A stretch of 64,000 bases of DNA, taken from positions 2,356,001-2,420,000 of the forward strand of contig CM074133.1 of NCBI GenBank assembly GCA_037178625.1. The letters run 5' to 3'. Of the stretch, positions 44,701 through 55,640 are shown in pieces. The notes under the pieces are model-generated. The model saw only the letters and a program-made list of their open reading frames with translations, ran no database searches and was not told where the DNA came from. This DNA comes from Skeletonema tropicum (taxonomy: Eukaryota > Bacillariophyta > Thalassiosirophyceae > Thalassiosirales > Thalassiosiraceae). Positions within the stretch are counted from its first letter, which is position 1, and each line of letters opens with the position of its first letter. The translations under genes were made by a program, and so were the position numbers.

Positions 44701-44793
44701 GATTGTGACGACAATAATAGCAGTTCTTCTCCACCGATGGGCATCGCTGCAATGGCCGCTGCTGCAGCTCGAAAGAAGCAAGAATCGTTCTAA
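32727..44793 (+). CDS. Giant PTEN/C2-formin with two alanine-rich helix-repeat arrays
   Basis: Nine exons: 32727-34990, 35073-39390, 39476-39655, 39746-39925, 40014-40193, 40278-40454, 40531-41006, 41082-41499 and 41580-44793, about 3,800 codons. The N-terminal PTEN-like part begins LDLDYITPRIIGMAPP and has a P-loop CGNGKTRTG with the Cys and Arg of an active phosphatase, then a C2 domain (33.8-34.6 kb). Next come repeat array 1, WASHC3-like motifs, and FH2 (about 40.7-41.8 kb: KIYWSPI, VIDAKRG, MLGNQINTGG, KTSVLQYLV), then array 2. Formins nucleate and elongate actin; no proline-rich FH1 is seen before FH2. Frame breaks occur at A4 33602-33605, T4 33682-33685, 35230-35400, 37445-37990, 38865, 39325, 42790 and 43830-44290. 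Treating it as one gene is inference from splice-compatible exons. Confidence 0.75.
35630..39010 (+). repeat. Array 1: about 41 Met-Ser-(Ile/Val)-Ala-Ala-Met-Ala5-Gln-Lys-Lys units
   Basis: Each unit is about 25-30 codons: a near-invariant core MSIAAMAAAAAQKKAQK plus a charged linker of either the AENETESGGP type or the MESEPATSEP type, in alternating higher-order blocks. Cores are identical at DNA level except for silent GCG/GCA/GCT changes. The last two units (about 38893 and 38969) are divergent. The array lies between the C2 domain and the WASHC3-like exons. Minus-strand frames of Cys/Leu/Ser composition are shadows of it. Confidence 0.9.
39160..40620 (+). repeat. Tandemly duplicated exons encoding WASHC3-like modules
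   Basis: Four near-identical exons (39476-39655, 39746-39925, 40014-40193 of 180 nt, and 40278-40454 of 177 nt) each encode GLPMGAVKNAMTRDGLDP near the start and EDEKYQKYF(R/K)MLKM at the end. All introns fall in phase 0 between LKM and GLP. A fifth copy starts the FH2-bearing exon at 40531, and an intron-less copy occurs at 39206. Introns of exons 39656 and 40194 are also nearly identical, so whole exon-intron units were copied. The motif resembles the C-terminal motif of WASHC3 (CCDC53). Confidence 0.85.
42745..44793 (+). repeat. Array 2: about 23 Met-Gly-Ile-Ala-Ala-Met-Ala5-Gln-Lys-Lys units
   Basis: The core PPMGIAAMAAAAAQKKNKK repeats with linkers AEESDDNNSSAPP, AEQSDDKKSSAL and AEQSDNAS. 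It follows FH2 and ends the protein with MAAAAARKKQESF. Linkers differ fully from array 1 although the helix core is nearly the same. Frame breaks at 42790, 43830 and 43985-44290 coincide with added single bases inside otherwise perfect units. Confidence 0.9.
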
Positions 44794-45174
44794 CAAGACA
44801 AAAATCTTATGGAAACTCGAAACAAGACAATGCTTTTGCTGATCTTGACAAGCAATTTATCAACCTAAAAATATTGCTCATGCAAGACGAGTCTCATGTC
44901 CGAAGCTGTTTACTACTCATATCACACCAATATTACAACCAAACTGACTCATAATTTAATAAGCATTGACAATTTTTATTAAAACTACAACATAGCAGTG
45001 TTTCACAACAAACAGCAATAAACAAAGACTTACATATGACAAGCAATATGGGGCTTGATCCTGTCAGCTTCTCTGACAACAGCAGATCATCTGGTCTCAA
45101 GGAAAAAAAATCAGAGGAAAATATGTTTCATAAGAAGAAATTCAATTAAGTTATCTAAACAAATTTTTGCTGGC
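44794..45174. other. Formin 3' flank, nothing else seen
   Basis: AT-rich sequence with AATTTTTATTAAAACT near 44968. No frame or RNA gene supported. Confidence 0.4.
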
Positions 45175-47930
45175 CGGCAGCACTACATTCCACCAAATCG
45201 TATCTATCTTCATCACTGTAACGAGATGGCATCTCTAGGGGCCCATTATGGTCGGCAAGGGATAGTAAATAAGCACATTAGCACTGCGCAGACGGCTGGC
45301 GTGCATCGTAGCGATGCTACAGTCTCGTAGCTGATCTGAGGGGTCAGCGTGGGCTGGCCAGCAGCACTACATTCCACCAAATCGTATCTATCTTTGTCTA
45401 GTTAGTAATGAGCAGCTTCTAGGGGCCAATTATGTTTGGCGGGGATAGTATACAAACACATTAGCACTGCGCAGACGGCTGACGTTCGTAGAAGCGATGC
45501 TACTGCTCGTAGCTGATCTGAGAGGTCCTGTGTGGGCTGGCCAGCAGCACTGCATTCCACCAAATCGTATCTATTGTCGTCACTACAGCAATGAGCAGCT
45601 TCTAGTGATCCGTTATGCTCGGCGAGGATAGTATACAAACACATAAGCACTGCGCAGACGGCTGACGTTCGTAGAAGCGATGCTACTGCTCGTAGCTGAT
45701 CTGAGAGGTCCAGTGTGGGCTGGCCAGCAGCACTGCATTCCACCAAATCGTATCTATTGTCGTCACTACAGCAATGAGCAGCTTCTAGGGGTCCGTTATG
45801 CTCGGCGAGGATAGTATACAAACACATTAGCACTGCGCAGACGGCTGGCGTGCATAGTAGCGATGCTACAGTCTCGTAGCTGATCTGAGAGGTCCAGCGT
45901 GGGCTTGCCAGCAGCACTACGTTCCACCAAATCGTATCTATCTTCGTCTATATAGCAATGAGCAGCTTCTAGTGGTCCATTATGCTAGGAAGGGATAGTA
46001 AACAAGCACATTAGCACTGCGCAAACGGCTGAGAGGTCCAAAGCCAGTGTGGGCTAGCCAGCAGCACTACATTCCACCAAATCGTATCTATCATCGTCAA
46101 TACGAACATGATCCGCTTCTAGTGGTCCATTATGCTCGGCGAGGATAGTAAACAAACATATTAGCACTGCGCAGACGGCTGGCGTGCATCGTATCGATGC
46201 TACAGTCTCGTAGCTGATCTGAGAGGTCAGCGTGGGCTGGCCAGCAGCACTACATTCCACCAAATCGTATCTATCTTCGTCTATATAGCAATGAGCAGCT
46301 TCTTGTGGTCCATTATGCTAGGCGGGGATAGTAAACAAGCACATTAGCACTGCGCAGACGGCTGGCGTTTTTGTAGCGATGCTACAGTCTCGTAGCTGAT
46401 CTGAGAGGTCCAAAGCCAGTGTGGGCTTGCCAGCAGCACTACATTCCACCAAATCGTATCTATCTTCGTCTATATAGCATGAGCAGCTTCTTGTGGTCCA
46501 TTATGCTAGGAAGGGATAGTAAACAAACACATTAGCACTGCGCAGACGGCTGGCGTGCATAGAAGCGATGCCTCAGTCTCGTAGCTGATCTGAGAGGTCC
46601 AGTGCCAGTGTGGGCTGGCCAGAAGCACTACGTTCCACCAAATCGTATCTATCATCGTCAATACGAACATGAGCCGCTTCTAGGGGTCCGTTATGCTCGG
46701 CGAGGATAGTAAACAAATACATAAGCACTTCGCTTACGGCTGGCGTTTTTGTAGCGATGCTACAGTCTCGTAGCTGATCTGAGAGGTCAGCGTGGGCTGG
46801 CCAGCAGCACTACATTCCACCAAATCGTATCTATCTTCGTCTATATAGCAATGAGCAGCTTCTTGTGGTCCATTATGCTAGGCGGGGATAGTAAACAAGC
46901 ACATTAGCACTGCGCAAACGGCTGGCGTGCATCGTAGCGATGCTGCAGTCTCGTAGCTGATCTGAGAGGTCAGCGTGGGCTGGCCAGCAGCACTACATTC
47001 CACCAAATCGTATCTATCTTTGTCTTTTTAGTAAGAGCAGCTTCTAGGGACCAATTATGTTCGGCGGGGATAGTAAACAAGCACATTAGCACTGCGCAGA
47101 CGGCTGGCGTGCATAGAAGCGATGCTACAGCTCGTAGCTGATCTGAGAGGTCCAGTGCCAGTGTGGGCTGGCCAGAAGCACTACGTTCCACCAAATCGTA
47201 TCTATCATCGTCAATACGAACATGAGCCGCTTCTAGTGATCCATTATGCTAGGCGGGGATAGTATACAAACACATTAGCACTGCGCAGACGGCTGGCGTG
47301 CGTAGTAGCGATGCTACAGTCTCGTAGCTGATCTGAGAGGTCCAGCGTGGGCTGGCCAGCAGCACTACGTTTCACCAAATCGTATCTTTTGTCGTCACTA
47401 CAGCAATGAGCAGCTTCTAGTGGTTCATTATACACGGTGGTGATCGTGTACGAGAAAATTAGCACTGCGCAGACGGCTGGCGTGCGTAGTAGAGATGCTA
47501 CAGTCTCGTAGCTGATCTGAGAGGTCCAGTGCCAGTGTGGGCTGGCCAGCAGCACTACATTCCACCAAATCGTATCTATTGTCGTCACTATAGCAATGAG
47601 CAGCTTCTTTTGGTTTATTATACACGGTGGTGATCGTGTACGAGAAAATTAGCACTGCGCAGACGGCTGGTAGTAGCGATGCTACAGTCTCGTAGCTGAT
47701 CTGAGAGGGGCCAGCAGCACTACATTCCGCTAAATCCTATCTATCGTTGTCTATATAGCAATGTGCAGCTTCTAGTGGCCCATAATGCGCTGTTTCGATA
47801 GTAAACAAGCACATTAGCACTGCGCAGACGAATTGTTCATGTATTAGCAATGCTACAGTCTCGTAGCTGATCTTAGGGGTTCAGTTCGGGCTTAGCATTA
47901 GCAGTAGCAGCACCACATTCACCAAATCTT
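45175..47930. repeat. Satellite of about 183-bp units, about 15 copies
   Basis: The marker TTCCACCAAATCGTATCTAT recurs near 45188, 45370, 45554, 45737, 45921, 46074, 46257, 46445, 46635, 46818, 46999, 47186, 47369 (one base changed) and 47561, with degenerate copies near 47727 and 47922. Spacing is mostly 181-192 bp, with one 153-bp and one 166-bp unit. Each unit also holds GCACTGCGCAGACGGCTGGC, a GTAGCGATGCTAC palindrome, and GTAGCTGATCTGAGAGGTC. Copies differ by several per cent. Frames across it are repeat translations. Confidence 0.9.
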
Positions 47931-48408
47931 CTGTTTTGCATCTGTCTCGAATGAGGCAATGGACTCCATTAGGGTTGACATTTTCGACCTTGCTGTCGTG
48001 GTGAATGTATAATGTTGGTTTTTGTTGTTTCAGTGAACAATGTTCTTTTGGTTTGAAGTGAATGAGGAGGAGTCGAAGAGTTTGTTGAAATATATTCTCG
48101 CTTTCTTGTAACTGTCGTTTTACTCCAATGTCGGAAAGCAGTGGACTGTTTCGAGAAAGCCCCTCCCCGCCCTGGCGTCCTCGCTCCGTCCTCGATCCTC
48201 CAAGGGTAAATAAAAAATTCCTCCTCTCTGTGCGATGCATGGTGATGTTTATTGTGTTCTGTTGTGTTGAATGTTGTATTATATCACCGAACTAACAACG
48301 ATTGACATTTGTGTCGTGTATCATATTCGGACGACGCTGCGGGCTATTGTTTGACGCAATTGGCGACTCATCGTAGTTCAATAGAGTTTCTCTTACACTT
48401 TCAAAAAC
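47931..48408. other. Spacer between satellite and next gene
   Basis: A minus frame (47881-48240) begins inside this spacer and ends in the last satellite copy; it has no domain and is not called. Remaining sequence is promoter-side DNA of the gene at 48409. Confidence 0.4.
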
Positions 48409-49032
48409 ATGGGTGACAGCGAAGCATTATGTTCTGTGGACGAGTGGATCCAAGAAGCTCTCTACGAATATGAACAAATTGCCAACCTATGTAATGAACA
48501 ATCTCATCTTGGGAATGCTTCGCTAGCAGTGCCACCCCCACCATCTCTTTCGTCCTCTGATCGTGACCCATTATATCAAACATTCGAATTTGATCCGAAA
48601 ACGCTGGAAACTGCGATGAAGCACAATCAATTAGTTGACCATTTATCTTCGTACTCTGAAGCAATAGATTCAGTTAGGAATACGCATGTGAGGTTAAGAT
48701 CAAAACTCTTGTCGCTTTCGATCCGGGAGGATAAAGAAGCAACAACTACGTCGTCACTGCCGAACAGCAGTACAAATGAACCCGTTCAAAAAATACAGAT
48801 ACCAAAAAGGACAACATCAGCAATGCAAGATGCATTTACCAGTCACATTGAACTAAGCGAAAGAATCACAAGAACTATAATGAAATCATCCAAAACCGAC
48901 TGTGGAGTTTTATTCGGAAATGGAATGATTCGTACTTCATCTGCGAATGATCACGAGGTGAATGTTGTAGCCTTGGCTGCACTACGAGCTTCAGTCTCAC
49001 AATTGAAAGCAAAGTTTGGTAGTAAGAAGTAA
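48409..49032 (+). CDS. Helical hypothetical protein
   Basis: 207 residues, single exon. Predicted helices at about 8-30 (SVDEWIQEALYEYEQIANLC), 60-105 (LETAMKHNQLVDHLSSYSEAIDS) and 130-160, then a C-terminal helix (VNVVALAALRASVSQLKAKFG). A short proline run (VPPPPSL) lies near residue 41. No signal peptide. The helix pattern could belong to a tethering, kinetochore-like or dynein-accessory subunit, but no family is recognised. Convergent with the next gene. Confidence 0.65.
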   Translation: MGDSEALCSVDEWIQEALYEYEQIANLCNEQSHLGNASLAVPPPPSLSSSDRDPLYQTFEFDPKTLETAMKHNQLVDHLSSYSEAIDSVRNTHVRLRSKLLSLSIREDKEATTTSSLPNSSTNEPVQKIQIPKRTTSAMQDAFTSHIELSERITRTIMKSSKTDCGVLFGNGMIRTSSANDHEVNVVALAALRASVSQLKAKFGSKK

Positions 49033-49160
49033 TGACAGCAGCTAAAATTATATATAATATTTAAAGAGATAAAATTGAGATCTATTAATTATGAAGAACC
49101 AAATGGACTTCGATGTGCCAGCATGAATTTTTGTCATGCATTGAAACTACTTGTATAAAA

Positions 49161-50905
49161 TCAGACTTTTTGCTTCTTCACTGGTGATTCACTGTTGTTT
49201 TCATCACCCTCCTTCTCCTCCTCTGAAGCACTCCTCTTTTTATTGGCATCATCCGATTTGGGTGTATTATCCTCACTCGTCTCTTCTGCTATTTCGACTA
49301 TATCCTTATTATTGGCATTCTCTCGTTTCAATTCCTCTTCGTCAACATTTGTTGCAGAGTCTGCTTTCGTTGCCTCCTTCTCATTGGATGCGTTTGTTTC
49401 TGTCTTAGTTGCCTCTTCAGCTTTCACACTAGCTTCAGAAGCAGCGGATGTTGTTGCTGTATCACTTTTGATAGGAGCAGCAGAAGAATTAATATGCTCC
49501 GGCTGCTTGATTGTTGCAGCAGCAGCAGCAGCACCAGTAGCAATTGCAGATGAAGACGATGGATGAGGTTGGGATGGCATGGATGCAAGTGAAGGTAATG
49601 ACGTTGGGCCCTGCGCCTGTTGCTGCGACATTGCAGCCGCTACAGAAGGGGGACGACTCGTAGAAGGTCCAGATAGATGAGCTATCGGTGCCATACCCGG
49701 CTTAATCATATTACTACCAGGAGGACCCGCCGATGGAGGTGGACCACGTGATTGTTGTGACGATGAAGTCATGGCAGCATGATGATGTTGTTGATGTGGT
49801 GGTGGCGGTGGCGGATGTACTTCCGTCCCACAATTATCCGAAGGTTCCGCCGCATACGACTCCGGAAATCCCTGAATTTCAATATTCAACCTCCGTAATG
49901 TCATAAACTCATCCATTTCCACTTGTGTACTCACACACTTCATTTCGGGTGCAGGATCATCTGACTTTCGCTTCACTTTCGGTTGGTAGGGGCATATATG
50001 TCCCTTTTTGGGTACACCGCATCGTCCACATTTGTAACTCCCCCGTCCCTTGTCATCATCGGTCGACGTGCCTATAGATCCTGGAGTTGTACTAATGCTT
50101 GCACCGCCGGGTGTCCCTCGTGACATGGAAGATTGTGTGGGATGTAATCCAGGATGATGGGGAGGATATCCTGGAGTCATGGGTCCTCCTGCTCCTACAG
50201 AGGATGGTTTCATGGAAGACATACTTTTATTAATGGGAGTTTTGCGACTATTAGCTGAGGAGGAAGATGGCGTTCCACGATGTGATGCAGGGGTACCATA
50301 TTGAGAATGTGGCGGTGGTGGCGGAGGTCCCCGATAATGAGGATGGTGCTGATACGATCCATCAGGTGGGCCATGACCAGGTGGTGGAGGCCCATGAGAC
50401 TGATATGAGCCAGAATGTTGCTGTTGATGTTGTTGATGCTGATCCCAATGAGATGCGCCGCTGCCATTATTTGATCCTGGATGGTGACCCCATTGCGAAT
50501 GATTCGGTTGTGGTGGTCCATGCCCAGGAGGAGGTGGTCCTCGAGAGTTGTAATATTGCTGTGAAGAGGGATAATATCCTGTACAAGAGGTTCAGACATG
50601 TGTTTAGAACAATAATTTTTAGAACGCTTTATAGGCAGAACATAATGATCATACTATCATAGCAACTCACCTTGAGGAGGATGCCCACGAGACGAAGGAG
50701 GATATCCATTACTACTGCTGCTACTCTTGGGGGTGCTGCTATCCTTTCTCTCACGGAATATTCCCTGTTGTGGTGGTGGCTGTCCCCCTCCCTGTTGTGG
50801 AGGAGGCGGACCTCCCCACCCCTGATGCTGTGGAGGGTAGTGCCCCGACGGCGCCGGCGGTGGAGGACCAGGTCGTCCTCGGTAATGCTGATTGGGGTGT
50901 TGCAT
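49161..50905 (-). CDS. Pro/Gln/His-rich protein with CGxCGxxKKGHxC zinc knuckle
   Basis: Exons 50671-50905 and 49161-50578 (GTGAGT...CAG intron of 92 bp) give 550 residues. The first 230 residues are Pro, Gly, Gln and His rich with several RGPPPPGHGPP copies, likely disordered. Near residue 255 a compact zinc-binding motif YKCGRCGVPKKGHICPYQPK appears, the short knuckle found in many plant and diatom nuclear proteins. After it lies MKCVSTQVEMDEFMTLRRLNIEIQGFPESY, then Ser/Pro/Ala-rich and finally acidic Lys/Glu-rich sequence ending in a basic KKQKV. The composition suggests a nuclear RNA- or chromatin-associated factor. This is inference. Confidence 0.75.
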
Positions 50906-51513
50906 CCTATAAATTTTCTATTTTTTAGCCGCCGTATATTTGATTGATGACGCTGTTCTGAAATTTAAATTATTTCAATTCCAGCGAAGGTTTTATGCAC
51001 AAGATGTGATCAAGGAGCAATTAAAATAGCCCTAGAAAAAGAGAGCCACTATTTCTATTGTTGTCTAAGGCGGCAGCAGTATTGGTTGACTCCTCGATCC
51101 ACGATACGATGCTGAACTTGGCTTCATCTACAACGTTTCTCTTGCTATTTCGTATTTCGCCAACATTTCATCTTCGATGATCTCATCAATTATTTACCAA
51201 GCAATGCGTTGAGCGTTGAGAGCTGAGGCGTTGAATGCATGCGCGAGATATCCATGCATCAGCTCAATTGAGTCGCGGTTAAAGCATACCCTGCAAATGT
51301 AGGAATAAACAGGATGGTTCATTCTATCTGATGACATTCCCGGTTTTTGACGTATCTTTTCCATCAGTGAATGCGTAGAATGAAACGCGATGAAGTCAGC
51401 AAATGCATTTCAAATCATCGTTCGCACAGTATCAAGACCCGCGTTGCATAAGGTTGCATATGATATCTCAAGCAGTATCAAGTAAGTATCAACGTAAATA
51501 TTGAGCTGGCAAG
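50906..51513. other. Divergent promoter region
   Basis: About 600 bp between two divergent starts. It contains ATAAATTTTCTATTTTTT next to the minus-strand start. No gene or RNA seen. Confidence 0.4.
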
Positions 51514-54290
51514 ATGGGCAACACCGTCTCCAACCAACGCAGCCTTATCTATTGGAGCCTGGTCCTCTTGTGTATGGCCATTCCACCAGACCTTGCAACT
51601 GGATTGAGCATTCCTTTTTTGGTAACAGGCCTTCACCATCAGATAACGCCAATGTCATTGACAATGCACAGCAGCAGCCAAATCATCAAGATGTGCCACC
51701 TCCAGTAGATACACCAAATCAAGATGACATCCAGAATAATATTCCTCTCTTGGCATCAGTCACTGCACCAATCATAGGACCAGAAGACGCCCCTCATCTC
51801 CGCTATGCACCATCCTACTTCTCTACACAGCTTCCAACCAAATTGAAACAACTCTTTCCAACAGTCCTATCCACGTTTCACAATGTCCGATTGAAATTGT
51901 ACACCCTGCTATGGTTCAAGCCACCCGTTGGGATTGTAGGCGCGTGGTGTTCACTGCGTATTATACAAAAGATGTCGGGATTGTACAATCCTCCACCTCC
52001 CTCGACGGGTGAGGAGGCATTGGAGGCTGCGGAAGATGAATTGAGTGGGACGATGATGATCAAGTCGATGCTACCTAGTGCTTTGGTTGGTAATAGGTTT
52101 AGTGGTAGTGGTGGCAGTATGGTTGGTAGTAGTAGTAGAGCTAAAATGCCCTCTCCAGGCTTCAGTTACAAGCTTAGCCGAGGTTTGGGACAAAAACAAA
52201 CTAGAAAGAGAAAACGACAGTTTCGAAGGGGCAGGAGTTTTGATTTAGATAAGGCTGATCGAAGTTATTATAACTTTGGAGGTATTGAGACAGTTCGTGT
52301 CAGAGCGTATCAGGAAGGATTGAAGGCTGCATTGGAAGTGGTTTCGGAAGAGGACATGGGTGATGGTAGTGGTAGTAGTAGCAGCAGTACTACCTTGTTT
52401 GGTAATAAACAGTCGGTAGAAGACGACAAGTCCAATTCAAGTGTCAAAGATGATATTCAAACGGCATTAAACGCACTCCAACTGCTGTGCCCTCCCAAAG
52501 GTTCAAGAGAATATTTTGTGCAGGAGAATGCGAACGCTCTGAGTAAACTTGCCAACTACATTGTTCCAACTACGTCGAAAGAAGGAGACCAGAAGACGCC
52601 GGCACCGTCAGCCAGGCAGCAAAATATTGACTTACTCTTGCATCACTCGTCAAAGTTAATTGAGATGAGAACCCTAGATGCTCTACTGCGGACACTTCGT
52701 GATCGACATTTGATGGTTGCCTCGAGGCTCCGTCGTGCTAGAGACTATTGGAAGTGGCGCGTAAACCTATCCGGAGGTTGGTTTGGACTTTTCACGCAAG
52801 ATCTACGACAAAGAGTCAATTCAGTATTCCCATGGTTGGGCCTGAATGATTTAAAAGAGCGAATCCAACGAGATTATGAGAGAGTGACTGCCTCGTGGGA
52901 ACGAGAGCTGGTTTGTTTGGGAAGGATTGAGCAGATTTTACTGGACCGACCAGAGGAGATGGAGGTTGGTGCATTACTGTCGGTAACGAATAATAATGAT
53001 GGTGAAGAGACCTCTTGGTTGAGCAATCTTCTGAATGGAGGCAACAAGTCCAAGCCATCGTTGGATGAGTCTGCCGAACTCATGCTCAAGTCAAAGAATC
53101 GTGTCTGGATACGCGAAACCGAAGATTGGTGCGCAAACGCAAGGCAGGCTGTTAGTGATTCAATCAATGAAGTGATGATCACCAAAGATGTTGGAGGTGC
53201 CGAGCGGTCAGAGTCGCAGCAATTCTTGAACGATTGGGCCACATATGAGGCCACGACTGAAAATGCATCATCGTGGCTTACTGCTCTATCGATCGTAGAG
53301 TATTCCGGATCCCCTCGTCGACCTGGAGAACAAAGATACTTTCAACTCTCAACAATTATCTCTCAGGTGAAACGATACGACTTTCTTGGGGTCCCTTCAT
53401 CGATGCTAATCTTGTTTGCTGCCAATATGTTCCATGACAGAGTAGTTGAGAAACGCAAGCAAGAAATTGTTGATTTTGCAAAGTCAGTATTTTCAGCAGT
53501 ATGGGGAGTTATTGAGTTCCGATTTTACATACCTTTTAAAGATATCGTTTTGGACTTACTAAACAGGCGTCCAAGAATGGTGGACCCTTTTGCGTTATCT
53601 AATGAGCAAACTAGTCTCGATAACATGCTCAAAGATTTGGGAGTTGGCGATGGAACGAGGGAAAATCGTGCCCTTGCTTTGGCTTCAGCTAGCCGCATGT
53701 ACGAGGAGGAGGTGGCTGGGGGAGCAATTCGTGGCATTGTGCGAGGAAAGGTAGCTCAGTTGATGCTGATTCAGATTCAACAGCTCAAGGCAGATCTGCT
53801 GCAAGCGATGGATACTATTGACGTTTTGGTAGACGCGAATAGATTGAACGTGCAGTTGATTGCAGGGATACCAGCATTGCTTATTGTAATGTATGGTACT
53901 CGTGCGGCACTCCTATTGTGGAGTAATATTCGAATGAAGAATTTTCGTCTGCCATATGATGTGCATTCAGAGATGGCAGACTACTTGAAGAAAGCAGAGG
54001 AATGCCTTGTGCTGTCAAACTATCAATTGGATGCGAAGTGTGAAGAACGACCTGCTTTAAGCTTAAAAGCGTGCCTTAGACCGAAAGAAATGGGAGAGCT
54101 GCTATTGCTTTTACACTCATACCTGAATCTGCTTGATTACATGTCTCCACCATTTCCAAGTAAACAATGCAATTCAATTCACCAATCAGTTCAGAACTTG
54201 CTACTTCAGGGACAGATGAGCACAACGAGACAATTGGATCTATTGAAAGTAATACAATCAAAGAATGACGAGCTGCTTAAGTTTATTTAG
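51514..54290 (+). CDS. NCA2-like mitochondrial protein, frame issue near start
   Basis: The long frame covers about 900 codons and ends at 54290, but has no ATG in its first 150 codons and is preceded by a stop. An ATG at 51514 (MGNTVSNQRSLIYW) is one base out of frame; a single added T in the T6 run at 51615-51620 would join them. The C-terminal third carries the NCA2 signature: RGKVAQLMLIQIQQLK, then DTIDVLVDANRLNVQLIAGIP with a membrane segment, and MGELLLLLHSYLNLLDY. In yeast, Nca2 is an outer-compartment mitochondrial protein affecting Atp6/Atp8 expression. N-terminal membrane hairpins around 130-160 are plausible. Its last 33 codons are duplicated at 56858. Confidence 0.75.
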
Positions 54291-55640
54291 AACCCTTCTA
54301 CAACTGGGAGCATTTTAATGATGTATGAATATCGGCGTTATACATGAAATCCATATAATCACACAACAGCATGGCAGCAACGGAGCGAATGAGCCTATTC
54401 CCTACCTGGCAGTTTCACATAGACTAGTTTGCATTGCCTAATAGTAATAAAATTATAACTTAAAAAATAAAATTGGCGAACCAAGCACCTATTCCATTGT
54501 TTGTCTCTACCTCGACATTCCCTGTATTTTCTTCTTGCTCCTCATCAGTAGTATCAACCGTCTCTTTCTGCTCTCCCACCAAATCCTCATCTACCTCAGC
54601 CTCATTCTTAGGCATCGCAGCTGCATCAGTCGCCGTTTCTTCATCTTCATCCTCAGTCGACTTATCTTCGTTTTCATCTTCATCAGCCTCATCACCTTCG
54701 CCCAGCTTTAGAGTTCCTGTCTCTCCATCTCCATTTAAGAACTTTAGAGAGCTCTCAAACTTATCATCAAGCTCAAAAGTGACATCATTCACCTCACACT
54801 CGTCATCGTCAGTTGTAAGGTCTTCAGTATCGGTCCTCGAAATATCATTTCCCTGAACATCACTGGTACCATCTTGCTCTTGCACATCTGTGACGGACAC
54901 CTCACATTCATCATCGTCAGTTGTGACATCTTCAGTATCTTGCGTACTAGTACCATCTTGCTCTTGCACATCTGTGACGGATACGAGCACACGCAAAGTA
55001 GAATCTCCTTTCAATCCAAACTGCATATCATCTCCTTTGATTCGCACCATAGGAATGCGATTCTTGCTAGATTTCTTGATTGGACTACTCACTCCTACCT
55101 TCTTGATAGTGCTTGAGATGGGAACATCGATGAAGGAACCTTCCTTCTCTTCACCAGAGGTGATGACGACGTCAGCTCTTCCCAAACTGATCAGTTTCCC
55201 AGAGCGTGACAGTGATAACTTGATCGAAATTGTCTCGGGTAGGACCCTCCTTGTGGATAACGCGTTATCATTGTCGACTTCTTGACGAAATCTCTGTGTA
55301 AACCGTAGTGTTGATAGCTCCTTACCTACAGTGTCATCACCACCCTCGCTACTGGGCCAGCGGACGAGAGGTTGAGGGATAGGATCGGCCTTGCCGGGCT
55401 TTGTATCGAGGTGCTCCATCGGCATGCTGGGCACGTGTGTCAGAAATGAATCGCCTGACGATAAATTTTGTGAGAATGACGCAGCAAGGCTTGTCTGTGA
55501 CTTCGTAACCTGCCGCTTCTTCCACTTCTTGGTCTTGGACTCACACCTCTTCGCGACAACTCCATCACAACTGAGGACTGTAATCGTCACTGCCCTAAAG
55601 CAATCATCCTTGATGGGGGCTTTGGGCGACAACAACATTT
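54185..55640. repeat. Source copy of a local segmental duplication
   Basis: This interval (NCA2 3' end plus the C-terminal half of the TPR/C2-like gene) is repeated in the same orientation at about 56858-58375. A run of roughly 350 bp (about 54957-55305 against 57664-58012) appears identical, while flanking parts differ by several per cent and by indels. The second copy has one, not two, of the acidic tandem units and an extra Asp/Glu segment. Confidence 0.85.

Noticed and set aside
43025..44796. Long plus and minus frames with HRWASLQWPLLQL or SCSSSELQQRP repeats
   Set aside because: These are alternate frames of array 2; only the MGIAAMAAAAAQKK frame continues the FH2 exon.
45402..47655. 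Minus-strand frames of 70-170 codons in the satellite
   Set aside because: They translate the 183-bp unit repeatedly, and stops and shifts follow unit differences.
45175..47930. Possible CRISPR-like or tandem RNA gene array
   Set aside because: The units are contiguous and diverge along their whole length; there is no short conserved repeat with variable spacers, and the genome is eukaryotic.
47881..48240. 119-codon minus frame next to the satellite
   Set aside because: It runs into satellite sequence and has no domain or splice support.
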